NCBI GenBank assembly: GCA_002633005.1
Contig: NMRA01000032.1
Location: forward strand, 711,692 to 775,691
Direction: 5' to 3'
Length of the DNA stretch: 64,000 nt
From: Phoronis australis
Lineage: Eukaryota > Phoronida > Phoronidae
The notes under the pieces were generated by a model. It was not told where the DNA came from and ran no database searches. It worked only from the letters and a program-made list of their open reading frames with translations. Within the stretch, counting starts at the first letter, position 1, and each line of letters starts with the position of its first letter. The position numbers and the translations under genes were made by a program. Shown in pieces: positions 1-10,169 of the stretch.

Positions 1-1076
1 TGTTCAGATGTTATAAAACTTCTAAAACCATAGCATGAATGTTCACTTACAAGTAGAAAGTATGAGGTCTAAAAAAATACTACTGCGTTTTTTGCACTAC
101 TTTGATGGAAGATTATGTTTTTCCATGGCCTGTTTACGGAATCATAAAAATTGCAGAGGTTGTGCTTTTCTTTTTATGGAGTTTATTTCATGATGTCGTA
201 CATACGGTAGAAGATACCTGTTGCAATCATGCAGGCTATTACAGAATGTTCTTGTACAACACGTCGGACTCCTCTCTTCTGTCTTCACAACTCAAACCAA
301 TTTTGAACCCCGATCTTTGCCGGCACCTTCAAACCACCTATCACTTCTCGTCTTCTTCCAAGTTTTGAAACTTCTTTTTTTTAAAGTTTGTCATGCCGGA
401 TCTTTCACTGGAAAAACTGTCCCTAGACTACCTCATTGCTCAGGTGCTTTCACTGTAGAGTAGCCATCGGTATATCTTACTAGTGCGCAGATATCTGTCG
501 TGGCACTGGGATATAAGGAGAATGGTGGGGCTATTAACTGCAAATTGTTTTTAAGGCAAAAGCCAAATCTCGCAATAGGTGTTATCTTCCCCCTTATAGT
601 ACATATCTCTGGAGGGGAACTTTTCAGCACCACTTTCTGTTCGACTGGCCTTCTGTATGAATTCATTTTTATAACCAAACATGACAGTGTGGTCATTGAA
701 CACAGTCTGCGTCGACCATTGTTTTCAACAACAGCGAGTGTTAGAACATGATATGGGCTTTTTGCTGGGCCTTGTGCGCCACTTCTCTGTGGTCGACAAT
801 CCTGCCCTTAGGACAAAATAATAAATGAAAAAAGATAACAAGGACTATTTCTGTTGTCCGTATGTTTTTTGATTTTCCGTATTATTTTGTTTTCACAATG
901 GCTGATGCTTGTATGGATACAGAGAGCTAGCAGAAGAGAGATTATTAGTACTTAAAAGTGTCTCCAAGATAACCGCAGATTTGTTCTTTTACAAAGTAAA
1001 ATCAAAAATGTCACTTTCTTCAGTTTGATCATTTTAAAGTGTTTTACACTGTCTTGCACTGTTGTTTTTATTGTAG
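1..1076. other. Left edge, presumably intron or upstream sequence of the FAAP24-like gene
   Basis: There is an open frame on each strand around 433-751, but neither has convincing family similarity or paired splice sites. No exon of the ERCC4-like domain was found here. Confidence 0.4.
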
Positions 1077-3396
1077 AGGAGACTGCTAGCCTTTTGGCAA
1101 ACTTGGCTGAACTGGAGAGTCGAAAGAACATGGCTGTCAACAGCCATAGGGTGCTGACACCTAGTGAAGAGCAGGCGCTCAAGTTCTATTTGACCTTGCC
1201 CAAGGTCACTTATGTGACGGCAATGAACCTTGTGAATAATTTCAAATCCGTGAAAGACTTCTTACAGAGGTGAGAAAAGCTTCGCAGTAGTCACTGTATT
1301 GTTCATAAATGCTAGAAAAATGTCCAATTTTGGCCAACTTTGGAATGTTGTGTCTCAGAAAATGCTGATCGGAATCTTTCAGATCATCATTCTTTATACA
1401 CTGTTCTTCAAAACGCTGTTCAGGAATTGCTTTTACAATATTCCAGTGTTGCATGAGGGCTATCAAAAAATATGACTTGTATAATTTTTATGAAAAAATT
1501 TAAATTTGCATAGTACAAAAACAAAACCGTGTTCAGAAACCTGTAACTGTTGCAGCATTTTTGAGGTTTTATCTTGAAGATTCATATCGTACGAAATTTG
1601 GTCGTGTTATTGATCCTGTTGTTTTACTATGAATGTACCTCTAATTCTTTGTTGTTAAATTTTCTTAAAAAGTAAGGTCAGGTGAACTAACTAATGGGAC
1701 TTTGGTATAACGTCAAACACCGAAATTTATGGAATTTCTGCTCTCAGAAAATATGTTCTTTTGCTGAGTTAAATTCTACAGTTTTGGAAATATTTGGCTA
1801 AATATGTCCCAGACTTGTCAATTAGGGTGTGCATAACATTAGAGCTGCACTTTATCCTGTTCACCTCAATTTAAACATAACCAAAGACCCAGAGTTGTAA
1901 TTTTGCATGGAGAGACATTTAAAAAAGTCGATTTGACGAAGATATTACTTTATCGTGTAGTGGCTAATTCTGTTAACAACGTGTGCCAGTACACAGGACC
2001 TCAAGCATACCAGTCATATTTCATAGACCTGTTTTGCGTAAGTTACATAATTACATAATGCTAGCTGCCTAAGGTAAATGCAGTTCCAGTGAAAACCACA
2101 TTTATTTTGAACATGCGGACAGCTGAGGCTGTGTAATCTTAGGAAATGGTCATTGTGTCATGTGACTCGCCTATTTTTGAATGGAAGTTTGTACGCGCCA
2201 CTTTCGAATTTCAGGGTTGGCCATCACCAATAAAATCGGTAATTTTGTGGTGCGTTTTGTGATGCCTTCGTTGAGGGTTTTATGTTCTTGGTAAAATACA
2301 ATCATTTTTTGAAAGTAGTAAGAGTGTAAAATTTGATTTTTGACTTTTTACCAGTCTGGCATTGACTGGATCACATGAAGATAATGTTTTTAGTAAGTTT
2401 AAGCTAAAAACAGGGTTCATTCAAAGCAAAACGATGGTATCAATGAAATGGCCAAATTACTTTATTTTTAATATTCAAGATAGAATTTTAAAAATGATGT
2501 TTCAATTTTCTAATTCGTTTCATTTTCAATTTTTTTCACAAAAATCTTGAGTCAGACTTTTTGTTATTAGCAACTCATGTCAAAGGGAAACATTTCAAAA
2601 AGCAACTTGTGCTTCGCATGAAGTACTGTTACATGAAATTTTCTTTGAATCCTGTGAGCCATTGCTGAGACGTGTTGTTACGAATTAGCCAAATTTAGAC
2701 ATTTTTAGGGTCTTGCATAAACTTTAATGCAATGTAAGACATTAGATAATGGCCAAATTGGCTTCTTTTGGTGCGTCATATCTCAGAAATGATGAATTGG
2801 AATCAAATGAAATTTTCGGATTCTACGCTAAAATGTACTGTTCTCCAGCATGCTGTTAGGAAATTGTTTTAAAATGTTTCACTTTTGCATGAAGTTATCA
2901 AAAGTAGGACAAAAGTAGGACTTTTATGATTTTTACGAAAAAAAAATTCATGAGAATGAAGTGATAATTTAGAAAACTGGAACAGCTTTTTTGAGATTTA
3001 TTTTGGACATTTACATCAGATGAAATTTGGTCATGTTGTTGATGTTTGGCTATGAATGTACTATTATAACTCTTTTTACTAAATTTCACTGAAAATACAT
3101 GTTCACAAGACCCAAGTGGTTGTGGTGTCGTATGAAGTTAAAAATCAAATTTTTTAATAATCTTTTTCTGCTTTCAGAAAATATACTTTAAATTTGGTGA
3201 GTTAAATTCTGTTGTTCTGTTGACCTTTGACTGAATTCATAGACCTGTCATTACGGTCATTAAGTAGTTAACCTGTTGTCCTTGTACTTCCAGTTCAGAG
3301 ACTGACATTGTTAAGAAGGCAGTTGTAAGCCTGAACAGCGCACGTTTGCTGTATAGCCAAATTCGGCGAAGGTTCAACCCTCAGATGTTGCCATAG
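1077..3396 (+). CDS. C-terminal two exons of an ERCC4/XPF-family protein with a helix-hairpin-helix tail, probably FAAP24 (5' part outside window)
   Basis: Exon 1077-1269 has an acceptor (ttgtag) and a donor (cagAG|gtgag). It reads ETASLLANLAELESRKN, then a helix-hairpin-helix segment LKFYLTLPKVTYVTAMNLV. It ends in phase 2. Exon 3294-3396 follows the acceptor acttccag, completes the split Ser codon, and reads SETDIVKKAVV then ARLLYSQIRRRF before TAG. Together they form a full (HhH)2 tail. The order, an 'ASxLxxxL' helix, a linker, then two hairpins ending near the C-terminus, matches FAAP24, the FANCM partner in DNA crosslink repair; ERCC1, XPF and SHOC1 tails are related alternatives. The family call rests on remembered similarity. 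I found no upstream exon in positions 1-1076, so the ERCC4-like domain probably lies to the left of the window. The intron 1270-3293 is mostly interspersed repeats. Confidence 0.5.
1310..1860 (+). repeat. Interspersed repeat family R1, copy 1
   Basis: A diverged AT-rich repeat of about 430-550 bases. Ordered landmarks are shared with 2735-3250, 22990-23420 and the reverse complements of 2320-2735 and 37690-38190: 'tgtctcagaaa', 'cactgttctt', 'gaaacctgtaactgt', 'gaggttttatcttga', 'ctatgaatgtacct'. There is no coding capacity. It fills most of the intron after the exon at 1077-1269. Confidence 0.6.
2320..3250. repeat. R1 repeat pair in inverted orientation
   Basis: 2320-2735 carries R1 in minus orientation and 2735-3250 carries it in plus, so the two copies are joined near a shared segment, ttttagggtcttgcataaac. 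The pair makes a roughly 900-base foldback directly upstream of the last exon (3294) of the FAAP24-like gene. Confidence 0.5.
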
Positions 3397-3908
3397 TAAC
3401 TGTGATTTCCAAGGAAGTGAAACTCTACCTCAGTGGAAACTTATCCAGATTATCGTGAGAAGAATTCTTCCTTGTTCGTGTGTTATTGTGTAGCGGGCTT
3501 TTGATTTAAAATTTGTAGACTTAAGGTAAGGCTCATGTTCAGATCAAATTAAAATTTTGTTCTTTCTAAGTGAGTCTTGAATCCATTACTTATTGACAGT
3601 GCAATATGATTTTGTTGTTGAGGTTGATGACAAATGTCAACTGATTTTGAGGTAATGTGTGTTAATTGTTCTAATATCCCAGTAGAGGGAGTTGTTCATC
3701 ATTTAACTTATTGCTTTCACTGAGCATCAGCTACAGGATGAATGTGAGTATTTATTTTTGTCTCAATGAGACTTCAGTTGTATATTTTGTTTCAAAATTA
3801 CTCCCTTTCTTTGTGCACAGTAAGTAATTCGTTGTTTATTTGTTCAAGTGTATATGTTTACTTCTCGTAAATAGTCCTCCAGCCATTTATTTTTGCATGC
3901 TCATCATG

Positions 3909-4080
3909 TCAAAAACTGACTTAATTTTGGTCTAAGTTAAGATCAATGACCGAAATCAAACTTTGTGTTCATGCAGCGGTCTTTTCTGAGTTTTCGTTTT
4001 CGGTCTTAACTTAATCCGAATTTTGGTCCTAACTTAGACGATTTTTGTTGTTTTAAGTCAGTGTTCTTGAAACGGGCCCC
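3909..4080. repeat. Foldback repeat ending in ACTGACTTA / TAAGTCAGT
   Basis: The terminal arms ACTGACTTA and TTTAAGTCAGT are inverted, and inner blocks (tctaagttaagatc / ggtcttaactta) also pair. It is followed by cttgaaacgggcccc. A similar cttggaacgggcccc follows an AT-rich repeat at 34130-34155, suggesting a dispersed family. Confidence 0.5.
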
Positions 4081-5073
4081 AGGTCCCAAAATAAGACAGT
4101 TTATAGTCCACTGAACCAACTTTGCTTTTGAACATACACACTGTTTGATTGGGGTACTCTCTCTTCTCTTTACAGTCGTCTTCAAATACTTTCACCCTGA
4201 CAATAACAGTGTCAATTAGTCCTAGTATATTGTTACATTGCTATTGTTGTTCCTGAATCATCTCAGTCTTTTCTAAAAACAAGTGACATGACATCCATTT
4301 TGGACTTAGCTATGAGGTGGAATGCTTTTCTAAGTTTGTGTGTCTGAATTTTGATATCACTGTTTGTTACATGTCATACATTGTATGTAATTGAGAAAAA
4401 TGGTTGATATATATGTAAGAATCACTAGAGACTTGTCACATTTACAATACCACTATTTTTTCCTTATAAAATAAGTGGTGAGGGAGTTTCTTTAGAAATG
4501 GTAGGAGGGTTTACTGTTGTGCTTTAAAGTGTCCATTAGTCCTTGTCTGTTTCATGAAGTGTGTTTTAAGACTTAGGACAGAAATTAGGCCATAGGCTCC
4601 ACACAACTATTTCTGAAAATTAATTGATTCTCATTTGAGCAAAAGTACGTTTCTCAGAATATGCACATCAATGCTAGTAACTGAGATAATTTCTATAAAT
4701 TGTTTCTCGACTGTGAAGTGTTTGTAATTACTTGTCTAAACCTCTTTTCAGGAATTGTGAAGCTGTAGGGTGACACCATATTTTTGAAATTCAGGTACTG
4801 CTGGTGAATATCTTTGTTGACGTGGCAATTAAATATGTGAAACAATAAACAATTGTATCACTTTTCTGTGGTCTTGACAAGAGTTTAAACGTTTTCCATG
4901 AAAACAAAGAATTACAAAATGGTGTCTCTGCTGAGTTGAAACCTTTTACGCCACACTACAATACATTCTTTCTTTGCTAATCTTTTTCAGTCTCTTGAAT
5001 GCATTTGCTGTTTTAGACTGAAAGGTATTCTCTCTTTCAGTTGTATAGAACAAGTCACGAGTATCATTTCTTA

Positions 5074-5122
5074 GAGTTCAGTAGCGCTAGGACCTATGCT
5101 AGGTCCTAGCCATACTGAACTC
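5074..5122. repeat. Near-perfect 49-base palindrome
   Basis: The outer arms are GAGTTCAGTA / TACTGAACTC and the inner arms GCTAGGACCT / AGGTCCTAGC, separated by 2-base mismatches and a 5-base loop. It lies between the convergent FAAP24-like and coiled-coil genes. Its role is unknown. Confidence 0.9.
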
Positions 5123-5557
5123 AGGCCAGTCTTACCTAGTCTCAGGTACTACAAGGGTATATGTTCTGACAAATAGTATACTTTAATGTTATGAGTATAA
5201 GTCTTTGCCTGTATTCTGCATTTTCTTAGTCATACTTTTCTTGTGAGCCCACTTCGGTCACAAATCACGAAAGTTATTTTTACTCCTTGACAGGTGGCTT
5301 GAGAAATGCACTTGACACAATTTGCAAAAGCTAAACATCTGTTTAGGACTGAGTTTCGTGTGCAACGAATTTTGTTACTGAGAAAAGAAATTTGTCCTTG
5401 TCAAAATACCATTGTATTTCGTGGGCGAGGAAGACCTGTGTCCAACCTTTTAAAAACGCATGCTTACAAGTTAAAAAAGTCACATGTTTCGAGAGGGCGA
5501 TTTGATGTGATTGCTTTTCTTTTTATTGAATTAAAAAAGTCTGCAATATTAATTAAC

Positions 5558-7131
5558 TCAGTTTTTTATTTGCGGTAGACTGCAGACAGCCTTAGTTCTC
5601 CTCAGGGGTATTTCACGGTACTCGTGAGGTCGTTCTATGGGTGTGCTTTTCGTTACGGTGGGTATTAGTTTTTCGTAACGACACTTCGGGTTTTTATTGG
5701 CATACTGTTCATGATGTTGCGTTTGCATAGCTGATTGATTGACAACTTCTGCTGAGTTTTGTTTCTGAACTTCCGCGATCACAGTAGACTTAAGCGCTTC
5801 TCCCTTTTGGCGAACTTCCTTTGCGTCCTTGCGAGTTATCTTGGTTGCGTCAATGCACGCGTATGGCGGTTCCTTCTTATGGTAAGTTTGCGATACATCT
5901 TGCATTTTACTTCGTCTACGAATGTACTCATTCTTCTGATACTCGTGGTATTCGGCGTGAGAGCAAGGGACTCCTCTGGGAGGCGCTCCTCGTGGCCTCT
6001 CGGGTAACGTGACGTGTGGGTCCCAGTAGTTCTTTTGCTTTTGTCCCTTCGTCAGGTGTTTCCTTAGAAATTCTTTTTTTCTGTAGTGGTGGTATTCGGC
6101 ATGTGAACACGGCATCCCTTTCTCCGGTGCCCCACGCTGTTTTCTGTGCCCTTCGGTGCGTAGATGCATCAGTCGGTTTTTCGTCTGCATAGTTTCTCCT
6201 TGTTCGCTATATTCTCTCCTGTGTTTCAGCGCCCGCTCTGTTGTTCCTGGTGGTCGAATACCGATATTTTGTGCCGAGTACTTGCGTTCTATGTGAAGAG
6301 GAACGACTGAACTTAAAAACTTTCGCGGACAGTTCCCTTTGTTCGCGTTGTACCTCTTTAAGAATGAGTAGCTCGACATTCGTTTCACCAGTCGTGGAAG
6401 CAGGTGCGTTTCTTCGCGGAGGTTCAAATATTCCTGTTCTTTGGCAGCGATCTTATTTTGAAGATTTGTATAGTTCAGTACAGTATGCTCGTCCACCGGT
6501 GCATCTTCTAGAGCCTTATTGATTTGGTTTTGGAACGTACTGGTGTTTGGTGAAACGTTTCCGGCATGACTGTGGAAATTCCAATTCGTCAATTGGGAAT
6601 TTAAAACATCAAGACCTTCTCTGGCGTGAACGGTCTTAAGTCTGTTCTCGCGTGCGCGCCCCTGAAGCTCAGCGACTTCCTTCAGAAGTGTTGTGTAGCT
6701 GACTGCTTTTTCCTGCTGTAAATCATCGAGGTATTTCTCAAGCCGTCTTTTTTCCGACTGTCGAGACTTCATAATCGTGTCTTTTGCCCTGTCCATTGTC
6801 TTGTGAATTTCAACGAGTTTGCGATTTTGCGCTTTTCTGTACACGTCTACTCTATGAGCATCCTTAGCTTTCAATTCTTTGCTAAATTTTAGTTGACATC
6901 TGTCTCCGCACGCCCTTGTTGCCTCCTTCGCCGCCGGTACAACTTGCTTTAGCAGTTGATCCTCTGAAATGAACAGAACCCACTCGTCTGTAAAACTGTA
7001 ACTTTATAAAACTTTGAGGGAATTGGACGATTACTAACTATTGAGTACGTACGCGAATGTGTGTCCTTGATGTCGCCAGTTTCATCCACGCTAAACATGC
7101 TGGCAAATTTGTGTCGCAAAACATGCTCCAC
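5558..7131 (-). CDS. Unrecognised 494-residue coiled-coil protein with two PCSHAEYH repeats
   Basis: Two coding exons: 7131-7053 (ATG start, donor TCGC|gtacgt) and 6963-5558 (acceptor atttcag, stop TGA). The phases join to a Gln codon and give 494 residues. Residues about 45-130 are rich in K, E, R and Q with heptad-like spacing (RRLEKYLDDLQQEKAV), so a coiled coil is likely. Around residues 302-330 and 352-380 a motif repeats: RGAPEKGMPCSHAEYHHY and RGAPPRGVPCSHAEYHEY, each followed by a basic K/R-rich stretch. The whole protein is basic. There is no signal peptide or membrane segment. The ATG at 7131 is preferred because the long second-exon frame alone opens only at a TTG codon. The AATAAA in the last codons (PQIKN), or the one at 5522-5527, may serve for polyadenylation. 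I do not recognise the family; a cytoskeletal or axonemal role would be a guess. Confidence 0.8.
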
Positions 7132-7548
7132 ATAGGCAAGAATGGCGAAGAGATTTCTTTTTATTCCTAGAAATTAAAGTCGCGTGCCAGAGATCGTGTC
7201 TTGGTAAAACGTGGAACGCAAAAGCATAAATTGGGTTTAATGAAAATTTGCGAATGGTTGACCTTGGTTATTGATCGCTGAGCCGAGTTATGCGAGTTTC
7301 ATCATGCAGTAGCCGGTTGCTTGAAACAGTGACAATAGGGACTGCACGACCCAAATCTGTTGTTCATTTGAGATGGGGACTTTATTTACTTTTCTGTTGT
7401 TTCATTTTTCCTGTATCTGAAATCTCAAGTTTTAGTTCACTATAATTAGAGACGTGCTTAGTGAAAGTTTACATGTTATGTCACCACTCGAGGGTTTGCC
7501 TAGGGTTTTGGAAATGATGATGATTCATGACAGGGGGCCGGGGGTTAC

Positions 7549-7608
7549 ATGGGCGGCGCAGCACTGAAAAAAGTGGGGGGCTACAGCCCCCTATGGTGCG
7601 CTGCCCAT
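7549..7608. repeat. 60-base nested hairpin
   Basis: The outer arms ATGGGCGGCGCA / TGCGCTGCCCAT and inner arms GGGGGCT / AGCCCCC are inverted. It is G/C-rich against an AT-rich background. It resembles the tip of a foldback transposon. Confidence 0.75.
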
Positions 7609-8460
7609 TCATCGTGTGGTTTGTTCGAATATCTCCATGAGAGTACGATTTGATTGTTGAAATGGTGAACTTTATTTCATTGTAAGATATAACAGCTGCA
7701 AAAGCAAATAACGATTAAAGATATTGCTTTCTCATTAGAATCATAAGACGGAATTTCTAACGAACTGTCGGTTCTTCCAAATACACGAGACGTTAGCTGT
7801 GATCTCTTACTTAAATGCTGTAGGAGGGTTTATATCATGATGACGAGTGATTGCAAACGGGGAGGGGGGTTGAAATGACAAATTTTGGACAACCATAGCC
7901 TAATATACGGATAACTTAAGGCGGGGTGTCAGAGACAGTTTTTCCCGAAAGTTCTAGTGCTATTTGGGTCTCGTTTTATTAATAATCCTCTTTATGTAAG
8001 ACCGGCCACAACTTATACTCCAGACTTGCAACAGTATAGGACTTCCACGGATCCGTTAATCATCGAGAGCGTACCTTTTTAAAATTCTATCTCACGACTC
8101 CCCCTGCCGTCAAAATATTGACGGATAATAGTGTGCAAGCGGCCAAACAGCAGAAAAGATATTTTCGAAATGTTATTTGTAATTGGAGTGTGTGAAAGAT
8201 CACAATTAGATTGTCGGGAAATTTGATGATAACCCTATTTTGCAGTGTGATGTAAACGGAGAACGCCATTGAAAGATCAAATAGCAGGCGTTAATTAAAA
8301 TTATAGGTTTGTAGTTCCCTTAGCCTGGCAATCCATGAAATTTGTACGCGACTTGAAACATTTTACCTATAATTCGACATAAGAACATTCTTTGCGCTGT
8401 GAAAACGACAATTGAACTTGCGCACTTCAAGGTATGTAAAGTTGACTATCTAAGAGAGGG

Positions 8461-8680
8461 CCGGAATGACCAATGACAAAAAGAGCCAAAATTTCCCAGG
8501 TGACGTGTTGTTCCACAAATAAATAGGCTTGTTACTGAAATAAACGTTTTTGCGTAAATAAAGTCAAAATAATGATAAAAAGAGACGAAAAAAGAGGACA
8601 CTAGAAATCATCAAATTGAAATCAAAAAGAGGAAATTATCTTAAAAGAAGAAAAATCCAAGTCCTGCTCAGAGGAAGACG
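8461..8680 (+). repeat. Interspersed repeat family R2, copy 1
   Basis: It matches 40420-40665 in order: 'gtgttgttccacaaataaata', 'ataaagtcaaaataatga', 'aagagacgaaaaaaga', 'aaaatccaagtcct'. It is AT-rich and non-coding. It lies in the gene-free stretch between the coiled-coil gene and cyclin K. Confidence 0.6.
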
Positions 8681-9887
8681 AATGAAACGGAGTATATTTT
8701 CGTTCTCACCGACTCATGGTTGCCATGGAGTCCACCCGTTCTTTCAATCCCAGTTGTTCACACGATACTGTGCCAAATTTATATTTCTCGCCATTTGAGT
8801 AGAAATAGTACACGTTTCTCTTCTGTGCAGTGTGAGAGCGGCTCCCTCCATCGAAATACGAATAAAAGCTATTAACACCATGCCACGGCTATCAGACGTA
8901 TTTTGCTCTTGAAAAGTGACGTCACTGCGTCCTTATACTTTATTTAAGTTGGGCTACTGCAAATCACTTGGAATTTTCCTGTCAGCAATATGCGTTAACT
9001 ACCCGGTTGCAAGTTTTGTCAAAACCTTAAATACCTTTTCAAATCTGAAAGAACCAGGTGAGGCCGATTTATACGAGTAGATCTAATTGTCCTATGTCAA
9101 GCGTCGGGTTTTTTTTTGGAAGGCGCGGGTTCATTGCCGGACCAGCGTTATAACCCAGAAATTGCGACATTTATAATCGAACACAAGTTGGTCGTAAAAC
9201 GTGATCGAGACTTTACGATCACTACAGAGCGAGCTACTACCAGTCTTACGACCTGCTTCCCGATCCTACCCAACGTGACGGTCAGCAATTCGTATTGCTT
9301 TCTCCAGCCTAATATTTGTTAACACTGAAAATGTTGTCCAGGAATATCATAGCCCAAGCTCACTGTTTTTTACAAAGGCACTCCAGGTGAACGTGCGATG
9401 TTATGCGGGAGTAGTCTACAACGGTTTCTGGACGGGCCAAGGATCATATTAGGTCGAAAGCTCAAGCCTGGTTGTAACATTTCTACGAGGGCGATGCGTC
9501 ATTTTTTAAGAGGGAAACATAACTATTGACACCACCGTCTGCGCAGCCGGAAATGAATTAGGATACCATGTCCTCTAGCCTGAAAGGGCCAAAACTTGGC
9601 AGCAAAACATGTTAAATGAAAACGCTGGACATTGGCTACTTCAGACAGACAATACTGAAAAATCAATTAAAGAAACTAAAGGCTTCTTCTACTCATCTCA
9701 AAAGGAGAATAGTTAGCTCTGGAGAATGGTGGAATATTTCTTAGTTTCAAAGCTTGTGGATACCATGGGCAGATTTCGGGGAACATTTTGAATACCCAAC
9801 TGTCACACTTAAAGCACAGATTAATGCACATTCATAGGTGTCTGCTTGAGAATATAATGTTTGTCAAGTATTTTTTAAACTTTTAAA

Positions 9888-9893
9888 TTTATT
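9888..9893 (-). terminator. Candidate poly(A) signal of cyclin K
   Basis: TTTATT on the plus strand (AATAAA on minus), 277 bases past the cyclin K stop. It is followed on the minus strand by a T-rich stretch. The implied 3' UTR is about 300 bases. No transcript evidence is available. Confidence 0.45.
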
Positions 9894-10169
9894 GTTTGTA
9901 ATAAACAGAGTCACATAATATTATTAAAATATATATCTCTACTTTTTGACGAGTATATGTCCTTTAGAGAGATATTCTTAGGACCAACTGAACCAGCAAA
10001 AGTGTAAGACACAATAGTAAGCAGAAACAACATTGAAAGTCAAATTATAAATTCCCACAACTTCCATTTGGAATGTTGCATTTTCAAAGTCTTGTTCATG
10101 GTTAAGAAATCTCTTAACAAGCTGGACTGACTACTGCTCTTTTCCCTAAATCTTTCTCTTTCCAAGTAT

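Larger units (their letters stand above)
3397..5557. other. Gene-free stretch between convergent genes
   Basis: It holds the likely 3' UTR of the FAAP24-like gene, the foldback at 3909-4080 and the palindrome at 5074-5122. AATAAA at 4844-4849 could serve as a distant poly(A) signal. I see no supported exon. Confidence 0.5.
7132..9887. other. Intergenic stretch upstream of the coiled-coil gene
   Basis: It contains the hairpin at 7549-7608 and repeat R2 at 8461-8680. Short open frames (for example 9116-9322) show no splice context or recognisable family. The coiled-coil gene's promoter should lie just right of 7131. Confidence 0.5.

Noticed and set aside
433-751. Overlapping open frames on both strands at the left edge
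   Set aside because: They open with non-ATG codons or lack paired splice sites and a recognisable family. They could be a decayed transposon fragment, but this is unsupported.
4752-4773. A tiny terminal exon (after cctcttttcag) that would end the FAAP24-like protein with NCEAVG and lies near AATAAA
   Set aside because: It joins in phase but would truncate the second hairpin. The exon at 3294-3396 also joins in phase and completes the domain, so it is preferred.
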